DNA from: Candidatus Altimarinota bacterium
Lineage (GTDB): Bacteria; Patescibacteriota; Gracilibacteria; BD1-5; UBA2023
Direction: 5' to 3'
Assembly: GCA_008015855.1 (NCBI GenBank)
Contig: SSGK01000006.1
Location: forward strand, 1 to 13,140
DNA length: 13,140 nucleotides
Shown here one piece after another: positions 1 through 10,200 of this stretch. Both the position numbers and the translations under genes were made by a program. The notes under the pieces are model-generated. The model had not been told where the DNA came from and made no database searches. It saw only the letters and a list, made by a program, of their open reading frames with translations. Positions within the stretch are counted from its first letter, which is position 1. Each line of letters begins with the position of its first letter.

Positions 1-1
1 T

Positions 2-1252
2 AATTATACATTTTCGCTCCGTCCGAATGATGAATACTTTGGACGTGTTGCCTTCAATGTACTCACGGGTTGAGTAACGGATCTTGCAGGAAATGCGGTT
101 GTTCCACCAAATTCAGCTTCTTACTGGACATTTATACCGTATTCTCCAGCAAATCTCTATACATATGTACGTATTCAGGAAACTCAGAAAACAGGAAATT
201 CCTATAGCACTATTACTGCCACTATTGATTATGGAAATAATGGTGATACAGCGGTAAACTCCGGAACCCTCAATATTAAACTTGATTCACGCCTTACGTT
301 CGTCGATGCATATATTGCAAATGATACAACGGGACGCCGCCTTTCGCTCATTGAAAAAGTATATGCAGACAGTACCAACACCGCTTGGTGAAACTACAAT
401 ACTGTGACACACCTTTATACGGTTCAGCTTGGAAAAATAGCAGCAAAAGAAAGTGCCCGTGTTATTATCACAGCAAGAATCGTAAAGAATGGAAGTACTG
501 CCATCAATGTTAAATCATCTATTTTCTGACAAACAGAATACAGTGAAACGGTACGAGAAAGTGCGGTAGATGATAATGATGCCATTGGAACATATCTTCT
601 CAATGAGTATGACCTTCTTGATAATTATCTCTCTGGACTTACCGCAGCAACAAACCCTCTTAAGAAAAACACCTGTGGAACACTCGAAGAAGCGGTTCCA
701 TATGAAGAAATTGCCTTTATAGATATTACTGATCACTGGGCAAGAAAATACATTAAAAAAATGACTCAATATGGTATTGAGCAAAATGGACTCTATTTCT
801 GACCAGATGCACCACTAACACGGGCAGAATTCCTCGGAATGATTGCGAATGCTCTCAGTTGTAAGTATTCATCTTCCGAACTTTCAGAGGCAATGCCAAC
901 ATTTGAAGATGTATCAGAATCCTCATGGGTATATCGATATATCTGAGTGGCTGAATCACTTGGATGGATTAATAACACGACTGGATATTTCCGTCCAGAT
1001 GATACCCTTACACGTTCAGAAGCGGTTCATATGCTGGTATCAATCCTCAATGGACTCAATGCAGAAACCGAATGACTCAGTGACTTTATGGATATTGAAG
1101 ATACTCCATTCTTCCAAAAAGCGATTATTATCGCTCAATACTACGGAATTGTTGAAGGAACAAAGATTGGTGGATTAAACTTCTTCCTTCCGCACAATGA
1201 ACTTCTTCGATGAGAAGCTGCAAAGATTATCAACAAAACATTCCTTGAATAA
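2..1252 (+). CDS. SLH-domain surface protein, 3' part (5' end outside window)
   Basis: C-terminal 416 residues of a secreted, wall-anchored protein; its start lies before the window. The frame is open from base 2 to TAA 1250-1252 only if TGA is read as Gly. It contains seven in-frame TGAs: 71, 389, 527, 800, 944, 1073 and 1211. In order: the end of an Ig-like domain (residues 1-45, closing in a 'VTDLAGNAV' strand), a beta-rich spacer domain from about residue 51 (NLYTYVRIQ... with a VQLGKI strand), then three SLH repeats from about residue 239 (DITDHWARKYI). The SLH signature motifs are LTRAE, LTRSE and LLRGE. SLH domains bind secondary cell-wall polymer or peptidoglycan outside the membrane. 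A Cys just before SLH1 (674-676) and one inside it (860-862) recur in the two downstream proteins. The next gene starts 25 bases later with no terminator between, so the two are probably co-transcribed. The SLH call is firm; the ligand and head domains are unknown. Confidence 0.9.
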
Positions 1253-1277
1253 AAATTGCTTCTAATACCCGCCTCCT

Positions 1278-3065
1278 ATGTCTCCAAAACTTCGTCTCAC
1301 TCAAGTTCGAACCATACTCATTCTTATTGGAATGGGTATTGTTGGATTTTACCCTCAGGTACATGCTTTTATTGCAAATCCAGTTCAATGATTTAATACG
1401 GGACTTTGATTTGAAAATATAGGAACATCCGTCGATGATTTTGCTCTTGATAGTATTGGAAGAATTATTATTACTTCCTCTCAACAATCATCCTATGGAA
1501 GTAATGTTTCACATGGGATAGTACGAATTGGATCAAATGGAGGATTTGATGGAACCTTTAATCCTGGTGGAATCTGACTCGATGGCTACACGAATAAAAT
1601 ACTTCAAACCCCTGAATGACTCTATATTGGAAACCCTGGATGAGTCACTAATTGGTATAATTCCGTTCCTATTCGTTGACTCATTCGATTAAATAATGGT
1701 TGAAATCTCGATACTTCGTTTCAGGTAGCAGCAAATACCTTCTCTTGAATGGATTTTTCGGTGCTCACTCGTCAGTCAGATGGAAAAATTCTTACTGTAT
1801 GAAACTATTTCGATACAGCTCTCTCACGCACTCGTTTCTTTTTAAAACGAATCAATACTGATGGAACAGTGGATACAACCTTTACCCAGAGCGAGTATCT
1901 TTCTCCATCATACAATGGAGTTACTTCGGTTATTCAGACAACAGATGGAGGAATACTTGTTGGGGGATCATTTACGGGAGTAAGTATTAATAATATCGTC
2001 ACTAATACACCTCAACTCATAAAATTGCTTCCTGATGGAACCATTGATACAAATTTTTCAATTGGAACGCGTTTATTTTACTCAAGTTGTACCACTTTTC
2101 AGATTCCAACAATTAAAAGTATCGTGGAGGATGGAAGTGGAAATATCATTTTTTGAGGGAATTTTAACGCTATCCAAACAGCTATTGGAACACAATTTCG
2201 AACAGCCGTAGCTCGCATTTCTTCTACATGATGAGTTGATACTTCATTTAATCCAAATTCATGGCCAGCATGTAATGTATCCGTTGAATCCATTATTATA
2301 GAAGGTGATGGGAGAATTCTGCTTGGAGGAGATTCAACCGTAACCAGTTTTGGATGACTTCCGACAGGACCTATTTTTCGTCTGACAGCAACGGGAGGCT
2401 ATGATGGATCCTTTCAGACAACACTCACAGGAACAACCGGATATTCTGTTAAGAAAATGATTTTGCAACCCAATGGAAGAATTTTGGTAACTGGAAATGT
2501 CGATAATTCTGCAAGAATCGTTCGATTTAATACCGATGGAACTCGCGATTTTTCTCTTACCGAAAGCGAAACACATAGTTTTGCATTTGGTTTTGAAATG
2601 GCTTCTGACTTTGATGCGAATGGGAATATTCTCGTTGTATGAGATTTTACTCGTTACAACAATCAATCTGCAACATGAATTGCTCGAATTCGCCCCAATG
2701 GACAACTCGATAGTAGCCTCAATACGTGAACAGGGTTTCAATGGTGAAGTGCGGTTGGAATTCAAGTTGAAAATGATGGAAATATTTTGATATATGGAAA
2801 CTTAGATACTACGAATTACCGTGGAACAACCCTTTCATGATGTATTATTCGAGTCGATCCAAGCTGAAATCTCCTCGATAATTTTTCGAACTTCGAACTT
2901 GGAATGGGATATTGTGGAACAAATTTTGGAACAAGAAATCCACTTCAGATTCAAAATGATGGTCGAATAGTGGTTGCTGGCTTGGCTGGAGGCGTTGGAT
3001 CTTGAAATAATCTGATACGACTGACTCAAAGTGGAACCATTGATACGATATTTGATACGAGCTAA
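1278..3065 (+). CDS. Giant secreted SLH protein, 5' part: signal peptide plus delta-60 beta-propeller repeats, ended by in-frame TAA
   Basis: The ATG at 1278 opens a signal peptide: basic MSPKLRLTQVR, hydrophobic ILILIGMGIVGF, and likely cleavage after VHA (residue 30). After it come delta-60-type repeats of about 50 residues, each with a strand like 'V..I..Q.DGKILVGGxF' and a following 'DGTxDTxF' turn. Examples are QTTDGGILVGGSFT, EGDGRILLGGDST, QPNGRILVTGNVD and ENDGNILIYGNLD. Such repeats are predicted to fold as beta-propellers outside the cell. The frame holds about 20 in-frame TGA (Gly) codons and stops at TAA 3063-3065 after 595 residues, in the middle of the repeat array. The same frame continues immediately with more repeats and finally an SLH anchor, so this looks like the front part of one 1930-residue protein broken by a nonsense codon. 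A strain error, sequencing error or readthrough cannot be told apart here. If it really ends at the TAA, the product would be secreted without its wall anchor. Confidence 0.8.
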
Positions 3066-3620
3066 TATGAAATATTTAATATTCGCTCTTTTCAAATACT
3101 TCCAGATTACTCCTTACTAGCTTTTGGAGACTTTGATATGTATGTTTGAGGAAATCTTGTACGACACCATGTACTCCGATATTTCCCAAATGGTCTTCGA
3201 GATTATTCAATCAATATGGCACCATTTATGTATGGAACATGAACTGAAGGCGAAGTAATCGGAGGAGTGCTTGATGGGTCAGGAAATATGAATATTACTG
3301 GATATTTTCGAACGTATGGAGGAAATCCTAGTCAAAAATGATTCGTAAATGTCAGTGGATCATGAGTATACAATTCTAATTTTTCATATACTACCAGTTC
3401 ACCAACCGGAGGTATTATCCCTAGTACACCATACCTTTTTGCAAGCGGAAATATTGCATTCATTGAGCATGATTGGCAATCATATTTTTCTACTCGACAA
3501 CTCAGAATATTACATACCAGTGGTTCGATTGATACGAGTATCTATATGGGTACTGGTATTTATGGAGCGCCCGGAAAAATATATGAAGCCCCCAATGGAA
3601 ATATCCTCCTCCTTGGAATG
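1431..3620 (+). repeat. About 14 delta-60-type protein repeats (about 52 residues each)
   Basis: I count about 14 strands of the form 'hydrophobic core, D/N-G-R/K-I-L-V-x-G' across this stretch. They include SIGRIIITS, SDGKILTVG, TTDGGILVGG, GSGNIIFGG, GDGRILLGG, PNGRILVTG, ANGNILVVG, NDGNILIYG, NDGRIVVAG, DYSLLAFG, GSGNMNITG and PNGNILLLG. Span divided by count gives roughly 52 residues per repeat. Fourteen repeats would fit two seven-bladed propellers, but blade number is inference. The TAA at 3063 lies between about the tenth and eleventh repeats. Confidence 0.7.
3063..3065 (+). other. In-frame TAA interrupting the giant SLH gene
   Basis: Reading codon by codon from the TGA at 2640 through 3060 gives ...GTIDTIFDTS, then TAA, then YEIFNIRSFQILP... 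with no change of frame. Both sides show delta-60 repeat character, and the downstream frame has no further TAA or TAG for about 4 kb. One G-to-A change from TGA (Gly in this code) would create this TAA, as would single changes from several other sense codons. Confidence 0.85.
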
Positions 3621-6600
3621 ATGCAAACATATCTCGGAAATGGAAGCTACCATCATAGTATCCTGCTCCTTGAAGATAAGCCAGCAGCCATTGACCTTCT
3701 CGATAGCTTTGATACTGGTAATTCCCAAACGGACAATATCACACGAAATGTTTTTCCACTCTTCTCTTGAACGGGTTGTCTTGTGGGTGATACCATAACT
3801 CTCCACCAAGATTACTCTGATGCTATCATCGGGACAACCAATTGTAATACGGATGCTACCTACCAAATAAAACCAACAGAAGCCCTCACGGATGGAACCT
3901 ATATCATGACCGTTCGTTTTCGAAGCAATGGCAATGTTTCAAAACATTCAAATCCTCTCACCATCACGATTGATAGTTCTGCTGCTACCTTCTCTTTTAC
4001 CACAGGAAGCATTCTTACAAATAATACTACCCCTCAATTAACAGGAATTGGTGAATCAGGATCTACCATCCTTCTCACGGTCAATGGAAATGTATACACT
4101 ACCAATGTAATCGGAAGTGGCACATGGGCACTCACAATTAGCAATGCACTTTCTGATGGCACCTATACCACCACTGCATATCAAACGGATATTGGTGGAA
4201 CCGTAAGTGCGCCAATTAGCAATACAATCATCATAGATTCTACTCCTCCTGATGCACCGATTGTAAGTTATCCACCGAACAATATCACCCTCGGAAATGC
4301 AAATCCCTATTTTGCAGGAACGACGGAATCATGAGCCATTATTCGTGCAACCATTAATGGGAGCACCTATCAAGCAACCCTTTCATGAGATGTCACAACT
4401 TGGAATTTTCAAGCAACCAATCCACTCTCAAATGGTGCTAATACCGTCATTGTTCGAGCACAAGATCTTGCTGGAAATATTTCAACCGGAACGACCCTTA
4501 CCATCAATCTTGATCCATCCATCTGAGATGCTCCGATTGTTATATATCCATGACAATGAGAAACCCTCAATATAAATAATCCCACCATTCTTGGAATTGG
4601 AGGATCCGGAGATCCAAGTCTGGTAACGATAGGAATTCTTGACTCTATTGAATATCCCGTAAGTGAAAGCCTTACCGGATGGCAATTCACCCCAGGACAA
4701 CTCTCAGAAGGGATTCATACCCTTGTTATCCAGCAAAAGGATACAGAAGGAAATATTCTTTCTCAGCGTCTCTGAAATTTTAATATCGATACGATTGCTC
4801 CTAGTTCCCCTACTCTCACCTCACCCATTAATAAGACTATTACAAAAAGCTGATATACTGCCTATGAGGTATCAGGAAATTGTGAAAATGATACCAGCAT
4901 ACTCATTACTGGAACTATGAATGGAAATACGAATTGTATTAATAGCATTTGGAAGTACCTGTTTAATTTCACGTCTATTCCTGATGGAAATATATCCGTA
5001 CAACTTTCATGAAAAGATGCTGCAGGAAATATTTCAACCGGAACAACCTATTCATTTATAAAAGATATTAGTGCACCAACGATCTCCCTTTCTTCGATTT
5101 ATACTCCAGCGTCCAATACTCTATCAAATGATGGACAGGTTCTTTCTATTCTCGTTGATGCATCAGAAACACTTTCAGGACTCTCTCTTTCTTCATTTCA
5201 AACCAGTTCATGAATTGTTATGAAAAATCTCTCTCTTGTGAGTGGATGAACATCTCGATGGATGGTAGATATTGCTCCAATGAATGGAAGTGGCTTTGAA
5301 TGAACACTTCAAGTGAGTATTCCAGCGAATAGTGTGACTGATGGAAATGGAAACCCAAATATTGCTTCCAATGTATTTACCTATCAAATCGATACACTTG
5401 CTCCGAATATCCCAAGTATTGTGAGTATTACAAAATGATGATCCAATACAGTAACGATAACTGGGACAGGACAATCAAATATGAAGATATTTGTATTTGA
5501 TACTAACAATGCACCTCTCTGCAGCAGTAACGTTACCCCATCAGGTACTTGGGGATGTTCTTTCTATTACGTCTCTGGAAATCAAACCATAAAAGTAATT
5601 CAACAGGATGCGAGTAATAATACATCAGTACCTCTCTCTTACACCTTTGATCTCAGCTGAGATGGACCTACATTCTCTCTTACGCCGAATATTGATCAAT
5701 CAAAGATTATTACAGGGTCAGTAAGTATTTCCATTCAACCGAGCGTTCCTCTCATGAATCCACTCACACAAACAGGGATTTCGATTACAAATGGAACACT
5801 CACTTCTCTGACTCAAAGTGGAAATACCTATACTGCAATTATTGCACGTGGAAACACAAGCAGTGGTATTTTGACATTTCAAATTCCCGCAAATGCCGTC
5901 ACTGATTTTGGAGGAAGAAAAAATCTCGCATCAGAAAAGCTCTCATGGTACCATCAATCAGCCAATCTTGCAGCGACACAAACAGGATCAAAGTGAGTGG
6001 CAAATCTTGCGACTGATATATCTTATTCCGATGCAGGAAATGGAAATATCAACGTTCTCGTATATTTCAGCAATCACAGCGACACTCTCCTTGAAAAGTG
6101 AGTTCTTACGATTCAACTGGATGAAAAAACAATTTTTTGAAGTGGTAATTCGAGTCAAGGAATCGGAATATACAATGCTGTAAAACATACCTACACGGTA
6201 GATCTCTGAAGAATCTATCCATACACCTATGGCACAGTAAATATCGGAACCACTCTCAATGGTGAAGTGGTAATCGAACGCTGAGAACTTACAACTGTTG
6301 CAAGTATTCAATGATACGATGCAACATGACGCTCTGGTCTCGAGGCAGATGGAAGTGATAATTCAAAAACAAAAAAATATAGTTTTACTCCAACCAGTGT
6401 TACGGCTTCATACCTCTCTGGAACCTATGTTTATTCAGGAAATACTAATATTGGTATTGAAAATATCAATCGATGTTCCCTTGAAAAGAAGGTATCAAAA
6501 GAAAGCATTCTTGCAACGGATATAGCCAATCATTGGGCAAAGGAAAATATCGAACAACTCATTGAATATTGGATTGTAAAAAATCTTTCTCTCTTTCGAC

Positions 6601-7070
6601 CAGAAGATAAGATTACCCGCGCTGAATTTATAACTCTTATCGTACGATCGCTTCGATGTTCGTATTCACTGGAAGAACTAGAAGACACGAGAAGTACTTT
6701 CTTCCGCGATGTAGCACCGAATGCTTGGTATAGTAATTATGTCTGATTGGCTGAGAAAAATTCTTGGATTCCATCTGATATTATCAGCTATTTCCGACCA
6801 GATGATTCTATTACTCGTGCGGAAGCTATTAGCATGGTAATAAGTGCTCTTGGAGCAACGGATACTTCCGAGGCAACTGGATTCTCCGATATTGGAGGCT
6901 TATCGGATTATCAGCAAAATCTCATACTTACTGCTCAATCACTCTGAATTGTAAACGGAGTCACTGGCTGAGGAAAAACCTACTTCCTTCCCTATAATAA
7001 ACTTTCTCGAGCAGAATGAGCAAAGATGATACAACGCGCATTCCTACAAGATACCATCCCAGCGGAATAA
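3138..7070 (+). CDS. Giant secreted SLH protein, 3' part: delta-60 repeats, Ig-like stalk, SLH anchor
   Basis: This is the continuation, in the same frame, of the gene starting at 1278. The frame is open from 3066, and 3138 is only the first in-frame ATG after the TAA. It has no ribosome-binding site and no signal peptide, so independent expression is doubtful. Numbered from 1278: the last delta-60 repeats run to about residue 780 (APNGNILLLG). About eight Ig-like domains follow (about 836-1560), each ending in a 'D..xPxxP' hinge such as IDSTPPDAP, INLDPSIGDAP, IDTIAPSSP and IDTLAPNIP. A beta-rich spacer domain (about 1575-1735, with a VDLGRI strand) resembles those of both neighbours. Three SLH repeats (about 1746-1925) carry ITRAE, ITRAE and LSRAE motifs. 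The frame ends in TAA TAA. About 30 in-frame TGAs read as Gly, and many Cys come in pairs within Ig-like domains, consistent with disulfides outside the cell. Role inferred: a wall-anchored stalk displaying propeller heads. Confidence 0.8.
4473..5044 (+). repeat. 20-base direct repeat within Ig-like domain codons (4473-4492 and 5025-5044)
   Basis: An identical 20-base string beginning GGAAATATTT occurs twice, 552 bases apart. Both copies are in frame and encode part of 'AGNISTGTT' at equivalent points of two Ig-like domains. It most likely reflects duplication of the domain unit, and could support recombination between domains. Confidence 0.6.
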
Positions 7071-7071
7071 T

Positions 7072-7097
7072 AAAAAAACGGCTATAGCCGTTTTTTT
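7072..7097. terminator. Rho-independent terminator, perfect 26-base palindrome
   Basis: Seven A, the core CGGCTATAGCCG, then seven T. The inverted repeat is perfect and begins right after the tandem TAA TAA stops of the giant SLH gene. The A-tract and T-tract make it usable in either direction. It separates the upstream SLH gene(s) from the next surface-protein gene. Confidence 0.85.
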
Positions 7098-7159
7098 ATT
7101 ATTTATACACAAAATATATAAAAATGTAACATGAATTTTAAAAGAGATTGGAGAGAAAA

Positions 7160-7188
7160 TTGAATCCTCTAAGAAATCATGCTACCCT
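7160..7188 (+). promoter_or_regulatory. Putative sigma70-type promoter of the second giant SLH gene
   Basis: A TTGAAT box at 7160-7165 and a TACCCT box at 7183-7188, 17 bases apart, the latter preceded by TG (extended -10, TGCTACCCT). Transcription would start near 7195, leaving a leader of only about 12 bases before the ATG at 7207. A promoter is needed here because the upstream transcript ends at the terminator. The -10 match is mediocre, so this is tentative. Confidence 0.35.
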
Positions 7189-7206
7189 ATTTATGTATAC
7201 AAATCT

Positions 7207-10200
7207 ATGTTCGCAAAAATCTCTTCTCATCTTTGAATCTATAAAAAATTCCTCGCAGCTGCGAGTATTTTGAGTATTCTCGGAAATTCCCTTCTCTATG
7301 CAGAGGTATACTATCCTCAGAATGGAGCATTTATTCCGAAGAAATACACAATGGTGCACTGAGTAGGGACACCGAATCAATCAATCGATATTACAGAAAA
7401 GTGAATTATCCTCTGTTCAACTACTATTTGAGCCAATGGAGAATGGGAATGTCCCCTCCTTTCTCTTACCGATGGAAGACATGACTTTATAATAAAAGAA
7501 CACATTATTGCTCCTGGAAATATTGAGCTTGTTGCAGATGTGAATACTGGGGCAATTGGTTCAAGTCCAAAATATTTTACATATTCCAATAATGCTATTT
7601 ATTTTTCAGCATACAATCCAACCTACTGAACAGAACTTTGGAGAGCTGGAACCGATGGAACATGAGCCACTCTCGTAACAGATATTGCCTCAGGGGCGAT
7701 AGGATCGTTCCCGAATAACCTCATGGAGGCAAATGATACCCTCTATTTTGCAGCAAATGACACCATAAATGGCCAAGAACTTTGGTCAGTACTCGATGTA
7801 GGCTCTCCTGCAAACCTTGCTTTTGATCTCGTAGCAGGTACTGGATGATCCAATCCATCATTCCTCTCAAATATCAAAGACACTCTCTACTTTATGGCGG
7901 AAGATTCTGCATTCTGATGAGTGAATATTTGGAATATTGATGCTTTTGGCTTCCCTTCCCTTACAGTAAGCCCTACATTTCATCCTCTGATTTTCCTTTC
8001 CAACCATCCAAATTGAGAAATGTATTTTGCATCAAAGCCAGATGGAATGGGATATGAGCTCTCTTGGTATAACACTCAAACAAGAAGTAGTTATAAATTT
8101 AATATTGCTTCCGGAAGTACAGATGCATTTCCTTTCTATGGTATTTTCGCAAAAAATGATTTTTACTTCCATGCAAATGATGGAATCCATGGTTCAGAAG
8201 TATGGAAAACAAGCGTTGGAAGTACTGGAGCAGTCCTTGCTGCCGATATCATGAGTGGAACTGGCATGAGTTCAGAGCCACGAAATTTTACGAATGTAAA
8301 TGGTACTCTCTATTTTACAGCCAATGATGGTATCCATGGTGTGGAACTTTGGAGAATTAAAGAAACAGGTGAAATATCCATGGTAAAAGATATACGTCCC
8401 GGATATGAAAGTGGTCTTCCAAAAAATCTTACCAATGCATATGGAACACTCTACTTTACTGCCAATGATGGAGTATACGGAGAAGAACTTTGGAAAATAA
8501 ACAAAGAAGGAGAAGCGGAAATAGTGGAAGATATCCTTGCTGGATCTGGATCATCAGGGCCTTCGGATCTTCTGAGCGTTCATGGAAGTCTCTACTTTAC
8601 AGCCACTAACAGTGGGACACTTCTTGGAAAACTCTATAAAACCACCCCTTCTGGATGAGTAGAACAACTCGCACCAAATATCACGATACAAAAGAAGGCA
8701 GCCCATCTCACGTATACCGATTATGGCATTTATTTTGCCGGAGATGATGGTTCAAAATGAGTAGAGCCTTATCGTATCCCGCTTGATGTATACACCCAGG
8801 AAATGCCATATACGGTAGTCGTTGGAAATATCCCTATGGATATAAAGCTTTCCTCTCCGATTAATACTGGAAGCCTTATTACCAATACATTTTCAGAGAA
8901 AAGTTTCCCAGTACTCATTGAATCAAGTGAAGTTCTCGGATCCGTCTCATTAACGGGTATTCAAGTAGAAAATGGAAATGCTTCCAATCTTCGACGTATC
9001 TGAAACAATTATGCCTTCGATGTTACGCCTTTTACGAATGTAAATAGCGGCATACTTTCGGTATGGATTGGAACCGGAGCAATTCGAGATATGTACGATG
9101 ATCCGTTCATGCAAGCTTCCAATGCACTCAATTGGTACATGGATACCGATGAACCACATGCAATACTCCTCATACCAGAGAATCCATCAAAGGTTCTCAC
9201 TGGTTGAGTATTACAAAATGGTATGAACATTCGCGTATATAGCAGTGAACGCCTTGAAGATTTTACACTTTCTGATATTTCAGCGAGTGGCGCAAATATC
9301 TCGAATCTTGTATGGAATAGCCTCGGATACTATTCATTTCAGATGCTTCCTAAGACACAATCAGGAAATATTGATATATTTATAGGAACCGGAACTGTAC
9401 AAGATCTCGCAGGAAACACCAATCTCGAATCTTCTAATATGCTCCACTGGGAGATTAATACATCCCCTGCTCCTCAGGCATTTATCACCTCTGTACGTAA
9501 CAAGGAAAGACTCGTTGGAGAAAATCTTACTATAACAGGAATTACTGCGAGTGGAAATATCACCTCACTTATGATTCAGGGAAATGGAAACCCAAGTACT
9601 ATTGCATGTAGTGTGAATTCCCCTTACTATGGATGATCTATTTTTGAATGTCCACTCCCTGCAACACTCCAAAGTGGGAATTATAAAATCAATACACAAA
9701 CCTGTGATGCGTATGGCAATTGTTGAACAGGAAATGTACTCGATATAGAAATAAACACGAATGCTGGAAATCTCTATACCTATTCACGACTTCAACACAG
9801 TGTAAATACTACTACCAACGAGCATACTTTTACTCTCTCAGTTGAATATGGAGAAAACAAATGAATTCCAATGATTCAATCATACATTGATATCGCTCTT
9901 GATCCAAATGTTGATTTTAAGGAAGCATATTTCATAACATCAAGTGGGTCGAGTCGAAAGATTAGCTTCATACCATCAGCGTATGCAAATGAAGCAACGG
10001 CATATGGAGAATACAATCCATGAACTCACACCTATCATGTCAATCTTGGTAAGATTTCTGCTCATGAACATGGAACTATTACCGTTATTTCTGAATTAAC
10101 AGAGTGAATTAATGCAAAGGATGTGATGCTCTCATTTGAGACGACACTCAAAAGTACCGATGAAACAACGGGCACGATTCATGAAGAAAACTCTGAAGAT

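Noticed and set aside
843..1178. Open frame of 111 codons in another + frame across the first SLH region
   Set aside because: It overlaps the SLH frame, which has clear homology; its product is low-complexity and unlike any family.
2334..2765. Minus-strand frame of 143 codons opposite the delta-60 repeats
   Set aside because: Antisense shadow of the repeat-coding frame; Ser/Cys/Arg-rich product with no domain and no start signal.
7594..8790. DNA-level tandem repeat or CRISPR-like array
   Set aside because: The periodicity is at protein level, with diverged codons and no identical short repeats or unique spacers.
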